Assembly (NCBI GenBank): GCA_002771745.1
Contig: PCUL01000460.1
Span: 1 to 58,566, forward strand
From: Bacteroidetes bacterium CG18_big_fil_WC_8_21_14_2_50_41_14
Lineage (GTDB): Bacteria > Bacteroidota > Bacteroidia > Bacteroidales > F082
Reading direction: 5' to 3'
DNA length: 58,566 nt
In this document: positions 43,267 through 51,625 of the stretch, piece after piece
How positions within the stretch are numbered: position 1 is the first letter of the stretch
How the letters are laid out: each line of letters opens with the position of its first letter
Made by a program: the position numbers and the translations under genes
The notes under the pieces: model-generated
Databases searched by the model: none
What the model saw: the letters and a program-made list of their open reading frames with translations, nothing else
What the model was told of the DNA's origin: nothing

Positions 43267-44141
43267 AAGAAATAGTTATTATCTCAGGAAAAGGAGGAAC
43301 AGGAAAAACATCTATTACGGCCTCATTTGCCGTTCTGGGGGGAAACAATGTCGTGGTTGCCGATTGCGATGTGGATGCTGCTGACATGCACCTGCTTATG
43401 CAACCGGATTTTGATTTTTCAGAAGATTTCTACAGTGGCGAACTGGCAACCATCGATATAAACAGTTGTATTCGTTGCAACAAGTGTGCGCAGGTATGTC
43501 GCTTTGGTGCGATATCAATTAGAAACATGCAGTACGTGATTGACCCCTTAAGTTGCGAGGGTTGCGGCTATTGCGCCCGTGTTTGCCCTACAGAGGCCAT
43601 CACCAACAAAAACCGTCTGGCAGGAAAGTGGTACATCTCGAACATCAAAACCGGAAGTATCATGGTACATGCCCGGTTGGGGATTGGCGCCGACAATTCA
43701 GGCAAACTGGTAGCCAAGGTAAAAAACGAAGCCAGGGATATTGCTTTTGAAGAACGGAAAGACATTATTCTGGTTGATGGCTCTCCGGGAGTAGGCTGTC
43801 CGGTAGTCTCATCACTATCGGGGGCCAACTTTGTTGTATTGGTTACAGAACCTTCTGTTTCGGGTCTCCACGACTTAAAACGCGTTTACGAACTCGTGAA
43901 AAAATTCAACATAAAAGCCGCTTGCATTATCAACAAATCGGATGTTAATCCAAAAAAACGGGATGAAATTGTTGGGTTTTTAGCAGAAGAAAACATCGTT
44001 CATCTGGCTGATTTGCCGTATGATGAAAACTTCACCAGGGCCATGACACAAGGACAAACCATCGTAGAGTATGATAAGAACAGGATAAAACCCCTGCTGA
44101 CTGCAAGCTGGGAAAGAATAAAACAATTGGTAATTACTTAA
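43263..44141 (+). CDS. MinD/Mrp-like ATPase with inserted ferredoxin domain, copy 2
   Basis: A 292-residue paralogue: Walker A SGKGGTGKTS at about residues 7-16, DCDVDAADMHLLM, cluster sets CIRCNKCAQVC and CEGCGYCARVC at about 60-105, and DGSPGVGCPV near 175. The start codon lies within the end of the previous gene, giving coupled translation and likely equal amounts, consistent with a heterodimer. Presumed iron-sulfur cofactor maturation role. Confidence 0.92.
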   Translation: MKEIVIISGKGGTGKTSITASFAVLGGNNVVVADCDVDAADMHLLMQPDFDFSEDFYSGELATIDINSCIRCNKCAQVCRFGAISIRNMQYVIDPLSCEGCGYCARVCPTEAITNKNRLAGKWYISNIKTGSIMVHARLGIGADNSGKLVAKVKNEARDIAFEERKDIILVDGSPGVGCPVVSSLSGANFVVLVTEPSVSGLHDLKRVYELVKKFNIKAACIINKSDVNPKKRDEIVGFLAEENIVHLADLPYDENFTRAMTQGQTIVEYDKNRIKPLLTASWERIKQLVIT

Positions 44142-44152
44142 AATCACAATAG

Positions 44153-44491
44153 ATGAAAATAGCATTTACGGCTAAAGGCACAGCATGGGATTCGATGATG
44201 GATCCACGGTTTGGAAGAACCATGTTTATAGTAGTTTACGATGAGCAGAGTGAAACATTTAGCTCATTTGACAATAGTGTAGTGGAAAATGAAGCCCACG
44301 GTGCAGGAACAGCAACTGCACAAAAAATATTTGAACTCAGCCCTGATGTTTTGATAACAGGAAATGGGCCGGGTAGTCATGCTGCTCAGGCACTCAAACA
44401 GATCAACATACGGATTTTTACTGAAGCCCACAATATGACCATTAAACAAGCCTTTGAAAAGTTTAAAAACGGGGAGCTTAAAGAGATCTAA
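44153..44491 (+). CDS. NifX/NafY-like protein, copy 3
   Basis: A 112-residue cofactor-domain protein: KIAFTAKGTAWDSMMDPRFGRTMFIVVYD, EAHGAGTATAQKI and DVLITGNGPGSHAAQAL. It has no cysteine, unlike copies 1 and 2, so cluster binding would need other ligands. Eleven bases behind the second ATPase and last of the tight cluster. Confidence 0.86.
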   Translation: MKIAFTAKGTAWDSMMDPRFGRTMFIVVYDEQSETFSSFDNSVVENEAHGAGTATAQKIFELSPDVLITGNGPGSHAAQALKQINIRIFTEAHNMTIKQAFEKFKNGELKEI

Positions 44492-44596
44492 CAGCCATAA
44501 CTGTTCTGAAAACGAATCGTTTGAAACAAAAAGGTAATTAAAGCAACGAAATAAATGCCCGAAAGGGAATCAACTTGTAACCAAATAATTAAGAAA

Positions 44597-45778
44597 ATGA
44601 ATACGAATGACAAAGGTTTCAACACCAAATTAATCCATGCAGGAGCATTTGAAGATGAATTCGGAAGTGCTACAGTGCCCATCTATCAAACATCAACTTT
44701 CAAATTCAAGAGTGCACAAGAGGGCGCCGATTGTTTTTCTGGAAAAAGCAACGGGTACATATACACCCGCATCGGAAACCCTACCATCAAGGCATTCGAG
44801 CAAAATATTGCATCACTCGAGAATGGATATGATGGAATTGCTACCAGTTCAGGAATGGGCGCTATCAGCAGTGTTTACATGGCCTTACTCGGAGCAGGAA
44901 GCCATATTGTAAGTTCTGATGCCGTCTATGGTCCCGCCAGAGGTGTACTTGAACAGGATTTTTCCCGTTTCAATGTAGAAGCAACCTTTGTTAATACATC
45001 TAAACTCGAAAACATTGTTTCGGCCATAAAACCCAATACCAAAGTTTTATATATCGAAACTCCGGCGAATCCAACCATGGAAATTACGGATATTGTGGCT
45101 TGTTCAAAAATTGCAAAAGAACACAACCTTATTCTCGTGGTCGACAATACATTTTGCTCTCCATACCTGCAAAAGCCACTCGATTTAGGAGCAGATGTGG
45201 TACTACACTCGATTACTAAATTTATCAATGGTCATGCAGATATTGTTGGAGGAGTCATCGTAGCCAAAGATCCGGAAATCTACAAAAAGATCAGACATTC
45301 GATGGTGTACATGGGTTGCAATATGGATCCTACACAGGCATTTATGGTATTAAGGGGAGTTAAAACACTGGCTATCCGCATCGATCGCGCCCAGGAAAGT
45401 GCGATGAAAGTGGCTGATTATTTGGAATCACACCCAAAAGTAGCCTGGATCAAATATCCCGGATTAACATCGCACCCACAATATGAATTGGCTAAAACCC
45501 AAATGAAAGGTTTTGGATCGATGATGAGTTTTGGGCTTAAAGGAGGCTACGAAGCAGGACAAAAGCTGATGGATCATGTTCATCTGGCTACCCTGGCTGT
45601 TTCATTGGGAGGAGTGGAAACACTTATTCAACATCCGGCTTCCATGACGCATGCGGCAGTTAGCAAAGAAAACAAAATCGCAGCAGGAATTACTGATGAT
45701 TTAGTCAGATTTTCAGTAGGTATTGAAGATGTAGAAGATATTATTGATGATTTGAAACACGCCTTGGAAACTATTTAA
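44597..45778 (+). CDS. Cys/Met-metabolism PLP enzyme (cystathionine gamma-synthase/lyase family)
   Basis: A 393-residue PLP-dependent enzyme. The cofactor lysine lies in HSITKFINGHADIVGG; TKLIHAG, VPIYQTSTF, YIYTRIGNPT, VVDNTFCSPYLQ and SLGGVETLIQHPASMTH follow the family. The active-site loop reads VYGPARG, whereas methionine gamma-lyase of Pseudomonas has a cysteine where the proline stands, so cystathionine gamma-lyase, gamma-synthase or sulfhydrylase activity is equally possible. It may release or fix sulfide, which suits the neighbouring sulfur and iron-sulfur genes. ATG 44597 gives the usual start; an in-frame ATG at 44555 is possible. Confidence 0.9.
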   Translation: MNTNDKGFNTKLIHAGAFEDEFGSATVPIYQTSTFKFKSAQEGADCFSGKSNGYIYTRIGNPTIKAFEQNIASLENGYDGIATSSGMGAISSVYMALLGAGSHIVSSDAVYGPARGVLEQDFSRFNVEATFVNTSKLENIVSAIKPNTKVLYIETPANPTMEITDIVACSKIAKEHNLILVVDNTFCSPYLQKPLDLGADVVLHSITKFINGHADIVGGVIVAKDPEIYKKIRHSMVYMGCNMDPTQAFMVLRGVKTLAIRIDRAQESAMKVADYLESHPKVAWIKYPGLTSHPQYELAKTQMKGFGSMMSFGLKGGYEAGQKLMDHVHLATLAVSLGGVETLIQHPASMTHAAVSKENKIAAGITDDLVRFSVGIEDVEDIIDDLKHALETI

Positions 45779-45800
45779 AAACACATCTGATTATATTTGG

Positions 45801-45808
45801 TATTTTTG
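45801..45808 (+). promoter_or_regulatory. -7 box of the Rieske-cytochrome operon
   Basis: TATTTTTG fits TAnnTTTG and lies 17 bases before ATG 45826, separating this operon from the PLP-enzyme gene. Confidence 0.5.
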
Positions 45809-45825
45809 CTCATCAACCGGATGAC

Positions 45826-46221
45826 ATGAAGCAACAACATAACCGACGTCTTTTTATAAAATTCATCGCCGCTTTTATGGGATTGTTGTTTCTTGGTTTA
45901 TGGCAACGAATGGTGGACAGCAAATCGAAAAATGAAACCAAAAAATCGGCTGTGGTGCCATTGGCCGGTTTAACGGGTGTGAATTTTTTTGAAGAATTTA
46001 TTGTGATCAAAAAGGATGACCAATTTGAGGTATTGTCGTCCAAATGTACCCATCTGGGTTGTAGAATCGATCAGCAGTCGCAGGATAAACTGATGTGCCC
46101 GTGCCATGGATCATCCTATAAATTAAACGGTCAGGTGGTTACCGGACCTGCCATAAAACCCTTGCCTCAGTTGGCCTACCAGATTAATACCGATCAACAA
46201 ACCCTGACCGTGGAACTATGA
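45826..46221 (+). CDS. Rieske [2Fe-2S] protein
   Basis: A 131-residue membrane-anchored iron-sulfur protein. A twin-arginine-like start (NRRLFIKF) and one helix (about 10-25) precede the Rieske domain with both cluster motifs, CTHLGC and CPCHGSSY; the latter's GxxY arrangement is normal for quinol-oxidising complexes. It would take electrons from quinol at the cytochrome b encoded next; the two genes overlap by four bases. A subunit like cytochrome c1 is absent, its place probably taken by the haem domain fused to the cytochrome b. Confidence 0.94.
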   Translation: MKQQHNRRLFIKFIAAFMGLLFLGLWQRMVDSKSKNETKKSAVVPLAGLTGVNFFEEFIVIKKDDQFEVLSSKCTHLGCRIDQQSQDKLMCPCHGSSYKLNGQVVTGPAIKPLPQLAYQINTDQQTLTVEL

Positions 46222-48941
46222 TTAAGCCACTTCATAAACTGATTACCAAAACCACTTTCGGTCAATTAAGTCTGGCTTTGTTGATTATTTGTGTTGTCTC
46301 CGGAATTTTTCTGGTAGTGCCTTATAATGTCAACGATGCCTATGGTTCCATCAGTTTCCTGATGCTGACCAATCCGGCAGCTTCGCTTTTCCGTAACATA
46401 CACTTCTGGAGTGCCCAGTTTTTTCTGCTTTTCACCGTGATCCATTTATACGATCATTTTACCCGTAAAAAGGCCATTAAGCTCAATATGGCCCTGTGGT
46501 TCCGGCTTACCATCGGAGTGCTGATTATCTTTCTGGCCATGATTACAGGATTTATCCTGAAAGGCGACGCCGATGCCGGTCAGGCTCAAAGGATTTTCTC
46601 AGGTTTGGTTACCCGAATTCCGTTGATTGGAGAAATGATCCGTCAGACATTTCTTGGAGATGGCGAAAGTCTCCAATTCATTTATGTTCACCACATAGCC
46701 ACCTTCACCATTTTTATCATCATTGTTGTGATGGAGCATGCCCCGACCATCTGGCCCCGGTTGCGCGATTTTGTAATAACCATGACATCCATTTTGATAT
46801 TGAGCGTTTTGCTGATGGCTCCACTACACGATGGATTAAGCATGGTGGTAAAAGGGCCCTGGTATTTCGTTGGATTTCAGGAAATCCTGCATTTGATTAC
46901 CCATCCGGGCTATTCGTTAATCATCGTATTGTTGTTGCTGTTTCTTCTAATTATGGTACCGCTTTCGCGGAATAATGGATGGTTGCCCAAACGGCTATTG
47001 CTCTTTTTCACTTTGGTTTATTTGTTTCTTACTGTAATCGGTTATTTTTTCAGGGGAGCCAACTGGCAATGGCAATGGCCCTGGAAATCAAATGAAATCA
47101 GTGCTGTATATAATCCCGTTGAAACAGCTGACTGGCAAGTTTTGGGTTTGTTTTCAAAGACTTCTGATACCTTACCGGAGGTTATTCTGGGCAGAAACGA
47201 AAGCTGTTTGATTTGTCACCAGGGGATGACCGGATTTTCAAAATCGCATAACCCTCAGGCCGTTGGCTGCTATTCTTGTCATGGAGGCAATCCGTTTTCG
47301 CGGGATAAGGAGGCATCGCATCATGGTATGCGGCTGATACCCGGAAATCTGGCGGATGCCGGCCAATCGTGTGGAACCACACAATGTCATCAACAAATCA
47401 CATCGCGCATCAACAATGGATTGATGGCCAATTTAAGCGGTATGATTAGTGTCGACAGGTTTGTGTTTGACGAAATTGCATCTCCTGATGAGCTTACCTC
47501 GGTGGATGAATTACACCATTCCCCGGCCGATGAACATCTGAAAAATATGTGTGTAACCTGTCATTTGGGAAACCCAAAAAGGGAAACAGGGCCCATTACC
47601 AACGAAAGCAGGGGAGGAGGTTGCCTGGCCTGTCATCTCAATTACAATGAAGCAGACAGCAGTCTGAGCCATCTTGCCATTGACCGCAAAAACCATCCCG
47701 ATTACCTTAAAAACCATCCCTCCATCGATTTAAAAGTCGGCAACAACCACTGTTTTGGATGCCATAACCGATCGGGAAGGATTTCGACCAATTACGAAGG
47801 CTGGCACGAAACACTGTTGAACCCGGATGAATTGCCCACCAAGCACTCTTATCGCATCATTGACCAAACCAGGGTTTTTACGTACATTCAGGAAGATGTG
47901 CACCATAAATTGAAAATGGATTGCATCGACTGTCATAATTCCTATGAGTTGATGGGTGATGATACGCGTTATGCCCATCAGGAACAGCAGGTGGATATTG
48001 CATGTGCGGATTGTCATCGGAACAAAGCGGATCGCACGGTTACTTATGCTCAACTGGATCAGGAGTCGGCCCTCATCGCGGGCCTCAGATATGCCAACAT
48101 TGCCAATCGGGTGTTTTTAACCACCGAAAAGCGAAACAAGGCACTTATTAATACCGAAGTCAGGAACGATACCATGTGGATGCATGGAAAAAACCGTGAT
48201 ACAGTTTATGTTTTGCGTCCTCCGAATGCAGTTTGTACCTATGGAAAAGCCCACCATGAGGTGAGTTGCAATGCCTGCCATTCGGCCTGGGCACCGAGCT
48301 GCATAGGCTGTCACAATGCCTACGACGAAAATGAACCAGGCTACGACATGGTTAAAAACCTTGAAAAACAAGGGAGTTGGGTAGAATTTGTTGGTGAATA
48401 CAATGCCGGATTGCCTGTACTGGGAATCAGAAAAACCGCTTCCGGTCAGGAAATAATTCCGGTGGTGCCCGGAATGGTGCTGACCATCGACCTGGCGAGC
48501 TATACTAAAGATCAACACGATTCGTTGCTCTTCAAGCGGTTGTTTGCTCCTGCAGCACCCCATACCACAGCCGCCAAAGGCCGTTCATGCGTTTCGTGTC
48601 ACAACAATTCCGAAGCATTGGGTTATGGAAAGGGAATACTGACCTACGTGATCGATGAGGACAAGGGCTTTTGGAAATTCAATTCTCATTATAAAAACAA
48701 TTCCCATGATGGCCTGCCCGAAGATGCCTGGGTGGGATTTTTGGATGATAGAAAAGGACAGGTGGTTTCTACCCGCACGGATGTATTCCCGTTTTCGGTC
48801 GATCAGCAAAAATCCATCCTCACCCTTGGTGCTTGTTTAACCTGCCACGACGAAAAAAGTGCTGTCATGGTACAAAGTGTGGTGAATTTTGATTCTTTGG
48901 TGAAAACCATTTCACTAAAATGCATTCTGCCTGTTTGGTAA
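46218..48941 (+). CDS. Cytochrome b fused to a twelve-site multiheme cytochrome c
   Basis: A 907-residue fusion. Residues about 1-290 are a cytochrome b/b6 core with paired haem-ligand histidines (NIHFWSAQFFLLFTVIH and VHHIATFTIFIIIVVMEH) and further helices ending near GYFFRG. Residues about 320-900 carry eleven CXXCH sites (CLICH, CYSCH, CVTCH, CLACH, CFGCH, CIDCH, CADCH, CNACH, CIGCH, CVSCH, CLTCH) and one CGTTQCH (CX4CH). With the Rieske protein this makes a self-contained quinol-oxidising complex whose electrons leave through a haem wire instead of cytochrome c1. Direction and terminal acceptor are unknown; the domain may itself be reductive. Eleven to twelve c haems in one chain with a cytochrome b is rare. 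Confidence 0.92.
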   Translation: MIKPLHKLITKTTFGQLSLALLIICVVSGIFLVVPYNVNDAYGSISFLMLTNPAASLFRNIHFWSAQFFLLFTVIHLYDHFTRKKAIKLNMALWFRLTIGVLIIFLAMITGFILKGDADAGQAQRIFSGLVTRIPLIGEMIRQTFLGDGESLQFIYVHHIATFTIFIIIVVMEHAPTIWPRLRDFVITMTSILILSVLLMAPLHDGLSMVVKGPWYFVGFQEILHLITHPGYSLIIVLLLLFLLIMVPLSRNNGWLPKRLLLFFTLVYLFLTVIGYFFRGANWQWQWPWKSNEISAVYNPVETADWQVLGLFSKTSDTLPEVILGRNESCLICHQGMTGFSKSHNPQAVGCYSCHGGNPFSRDKEASHHGMRLIPGNLADAGQSCGTTQCHQQITSRINNGLMANLSGMISVDRFVFDEIASPDELTSVDELHHSPADEHLKNMCVTCHLGNPKRETGPITNESRGGGCLACHLNYNEADSSLSHLAIDRKNHPDYLKNHPSIDLKVGNNHCFGCHNRSGRISTNYEGWHETLLNPDELPTKHSYRIIDQTRVFTYIQEDVHHKLKMDCIDCHNSYELMGDDTRYAHQEQQVDIACADCHRNKADRTVTYAQLDQESALIAGLRYANIANRVFLTTEKRNKALINTEVRNDTMWMHGKNRDTVYVLRPPNAVCTYGKAHHEVSCNACHSAWAPSCIGCHNAYDENEPGYDMVKNLEKQGSWVEFVGEYNAGLPVLGIRKTASGQEIIPVVPGMVLTIDLASYTKDQHDSLLFKRLFAPAAPHTTAAKGRSCVSCHNNSEALGYGKGILTYVIDEDKGFWKFNSHYKNNSHDGLPEDAWVGFLDDRKGQVVSTRTDVFPFSVDQQKSILTLGACLTCHDEKSAVMVQSVVNFDSLVKTISLKCILPVW

Positions 48942-49045
48942 ACAATGGCTTATTTTTGGTTGCAGGTAATCTGCTGCGACAATTTCGCTTTTTTTAAGAC
49001 TTGTTTCTTTGAACTTTAGCTTATTTTCGCAGAAATTTTTTATGA

Positions 49046-49792
49046 ATGAAAAGTGATAGCCTGGTTATTATACCAACTTATAACGAGAAAGAAAACATTG
49101 AACGCATTGTTCGCAAGGTGTTTAGTCTGGAACAAGTGTTTGATGTACTGATTGTTGAAGACAATAGCCCGGATGGAACGGCGGAAATCGTCAGGCGTTT
49201 GATGAACGAGTTCCCCGACCGGCTTTTCATACACGAACGAAAAGGAAAATTGGGGTTGGGAACGGCCTACATTGCCGGATTTAAATGGGGTCTGGAACGC
49301 GAATATGATTATTTATTCGAAATGGATGCCGATTTTTCGCATAACCCGGAAGATTTATCACAGTTATATTTGGCAGCCAGTAAGGTTGAAAATGACGCTG
49401 CTATTGGTTCACGTTATATTACCGGGGTAAACGTGGTGAACTGGCCAATGGGTAGGGTATTAATGTCATATTATGCCTCCGCTTATGTACGCGCCGTTAC
49501 GGGGTTGAAAATTATGGATACCACTGCGGGTTTTATGTGCTGGACCAGGCGTTTGCTGGAAACTGTAAACCTCGACAGGATCAAGTTTGTTGGCTACGCC
49601 TTTCAGATAGAAATGAAGTTTACCGCAGTTAAGCTTGGGTTTAAGGTAGTTGAAGTGCCCATTATTTTTACCGATCGTACCGAAGGAACCTCCAAGATGA
49701 ATAAAAGCATTTTTCGTGAGGCCATTTTTGGTGTTATCGATTTGCGGATACGCAGTATATTGGGAAAAATTAAACCGGTTAAAACAATCTAA
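49046..49792 (+). CDS. Polyprenol-phosphate mannosyltransferase-like glycosyltransferase (DPM1 type)
   Basis: A 248-residue family-2 glycosyltransferase: VIIPTYNEKENIERIV at the start, VEDNSPDGTAE, GLGTAYIAGFKWGL, the metal-binding EMDADFSHNPEDL, GSRYI and TTAGFMCWTR. It moves a sugar from a nucleotide donor to a lipid carrier; mannose is the usual donor sugar but unproven here. No membrane helices, so a cytosolic-face enzyme. Its gene starts two bases past an out-of-frame ATG and precedes the dihydroorotase gene by five bases. Confidence 0.92.
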   Translation: MKSDSLVIIPTYNEKENIERIVRKVFSLEQVFDVLIVEDNSPDGTAEIVRRLMNEFPDRLFIHERKGKLGLGTAYIAGFKWGLEREYDYLFEMDADFSHNPEDLSQLYLAASKVENDAAIGSRYITGVNVVNWPMGRVLMSYYASAYVRAVTGLKIMDTTAGFMCWTRRLLETVNLDRIKFVGYAFQIEMKFTAVKLGFKVVEVPIIFTDRTEGTSKMNKSIFREAIFGVIDLRIRSILGKIKPVKTI

Positions 49793-49797
49793 ACTAA

Positions 49798-51156
49798 ATG
49801 AATTCACCTAAAAAAGCCATTGTAGGGGCTTCCATAGTAAACGAAAACAAAACATTTTTCGGCTGGGTCACCATCGAAAATGGACTGATATCCTCCGTGA
49901 ATGAAGGATCGCCCGATGAGCATCAGGATTTTTCAGGATTTGAATTGATAGATGCCACAGGGCTTACCCTGCTCCCCGGTGTGATTGACGATCAGGTTCA
50001 CTTTCGTGATCCGGGCCTTACCTACAAGGGTGATCTGATAACTGAAAGCAGGGCGGCTGTGGCCGGAGGTGTTACCAGTTTTATGGACATGCCCAACACG
50101 GTTCCCAATTGTCTGACCCAAACATTGTTGGAAGAAAAATATAAGCACGCGGCAGAGGTTTCGTCAGCCAATTTTAGTTTCTATATGGGTGCTTCAAACG
50201 ACAATCTGGAGGAAGTGATTAAAACCAATCCTGCAACTGTTTGTGGAATCAAGGTCTTCATGGGTTCTTCTACCGGGAATATGCTGGTAGATAATGAGCA
50301 AACCTTATCCGGGATCTTCAAATCGGCACCTACCTTGGTAGCGGTTCATTGCGAGGATGAAGCGACAATTCTAAAAAATTATGCAGAATTTACCAAAAAA
50401 TATGGTGAAGATGCTCCCTCCGGCATCCATCCTGAAATACGTTCGGAAGAAGCTTGTTATTTGTCATCCGCGAAAGCGGTAAAACTGGCCAAAGAACATG
50501 GGACGCGCCTGCACATACTCCATTTGTCAACAGCATGTGAGATGGAGCTTTTTGATAATAAACTGCCACTTTCAGAGAAGAAAATTACAGCCGAAGTTTG
50601 CGTGCATCACCTTTGGTTTTCGAGTGAAGACTATGAAGCCAAAGGAAACATGATCAAATGGAACCCCTCCATCAAGAGCCCGGCCAACCGCAGTGCTTTA
50701 TTGCAGGCCGTGTTGGATAACAGAATTGATGTGATTGCCACCGATCATGCCCCTCATACCCTGGAAGAAAAACAAAGGCCTTATTTTAAAGCGCCATCGG
50801 GTGGTCCCATGGTGCAACATTCACTTGTAGCCATGTTGGAACTGGCCCGTCAGGGAAAGATGTCCATTGAAAAAGTAGTCAGTATGATGTGCCATCATCC
50901 GGCTGAACTTTTCCGGGTTCAGAAAAGGGGATTCATCCGCAAAGGCTACGCCGCCGATCTGGTGTTGGTTGACCTGAATAGCTCATGGACAGTTGATAAA
51001 AGCAATGTGCTGTACAAATGTGGCTGGTCACCTATGGAAGGAATTGAGTTTCATTCTAAGGTGATTTCAACTTTTGTAAACGGACAACCGGCCTATAAAA
51101 ATGGTATGGTTAACGAAGCCGTAAGAGGCGAGCGTTTGTTGTTTCACCGCTCATAA
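49798..51156 (+). CDS. pyrC: Dihydroorotase (class I)
   Basis: A 452-residue amidohydrolase of pyrimidine synthesis that interconverts carbamoyl-aspartate and dihydroorotate. Zinc ligands and catalytic segments are visible: DDQVHFRDPG, TSFMDMPNT, GIKVFMGSSTG with the carbamylated lysine, HCEDE, LHILHLST and DVIATDHAPHTLEEK. At 452 residues with a DHAPHT motif it belongs to the long class I type; some such proteins in Bacteroidota are the sole functional pyrC. Partner genes for pyrimidine synthesis are not adjacent. Confidence 0.94.
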   Translation: MNSPKKAIVGASIVNENKTFFGWVTIENGLISSVNEGSPDEHQDFSGFELIDATGLTLLPGVIDDQVHFRDPGLTYKGDLITESRAAVAGGVTSFMDMPNTVPNCLTQTLLEEKYKHAAEVSSANFSFYMGASNDNLEEVIKTNPATVCGIKVFMGSSTGNMLVDNEQTLSGIFKSAPTLVAVHCEDEATILKNYAEFTKKYGEDAPSGIHPEIRSEEACYLSSAKAVKLAKEHGTRLHILHLSTACEMELFDNKLPLSEKKITAEVCVHHLWFSSEDYEAKGNMIKWNPSIKSPANRSALLQAVLDNRIDVIATDHAPHTLEEKQRPYFKAPSGGPMVQHSLVAMLELARQGKMSIEKVVSMMCHHPAELFRVQKRGFIRKGYAADLVLVDLNSSWTVDKSNVLYKCGWSPMEGIEFHSKVISTFVNGQPAYKNGMVNEAVRGERLLFHRS

Positions 51157-51169
51157 AAATCAGGATTGC

Positions 51170-51610
51170 ATGGGAAAGATACCGGGTTTATTTGTTGTTT
51201 TACTTTGGATGGTTGGATGCCAGAATAACTCCATGCCCGGGCAGGGCCTTGAAGTAGTGGCTACGTTTCCTGATGGTTCAGTAAAGGTTGATCGCATGTA
51301 TCACACGCCAGAAGGAGTTAGGATGACTTATTATGAGCGGGAGTACTATCCCGGTGGACAGCTTTTTAAAGAGGGACCATTAAAAAATGACAAGCCTGAC
51401 GGATTATGGAAGTCCTATTTTCAGAACAGCATCCTGTGGAGCGAAGGGGAATTTAATGAGGGGGTCAGAAATGGATTGACCCGAACTTACCACGACAATG
51501 GGAACCTTTACTACGAGGGGTATTACACCCAAGGTGCTAAAGATAGCCTTTGGAAGTTTTGGAATGCCGAAGGCACCTTGATTAAGGAAGTTGATTTCAG
51601 CAAGAAGTAA
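51170..51610 (+). CDS. MORN/YwqK-type repeat lipoprotein
   Basis: A 146-residue lipoprotein: lipobox ending VGC at residue 17, then three imperfect repeats of the type GxLxxEGxxxxxxxxGxWKxY (YPGGQLFKEGPL, NSILWSEGEFNEGVRNGL, NGNLYYEGYYTQGAKDSLW). Such MORN-like repeats form beta-hairpin stacks; homologues are sometimes annotated as YwqK-family antitoxin, but no toxin gene is near. Function unknown. Confidence 0.75.
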   Translation: MGKIPGLFVVLLWMVGCQNNSMPGQGLEVVATFPDGSVKVDRMYHTPEGVRMTYYEREYYPGGQLFKEGPLKNDKPDGLWKSYFQNSILWSEGEFNEGVRNGLTRTYHDNGNLYYEGYYTQGAKDSLWKFWNAEGTLIKEVDFSKK

Positions 51611-51625
51611 CCCCTTCCCGGCAGG

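Noticed and set aside
41039-44491. NifX-like genes as evidence of nitrogen fixation
   Set aside because: No nifHDK, nifE, nifN or nifB is present; such proteins are widespread in anaerobes without nitrogenase.
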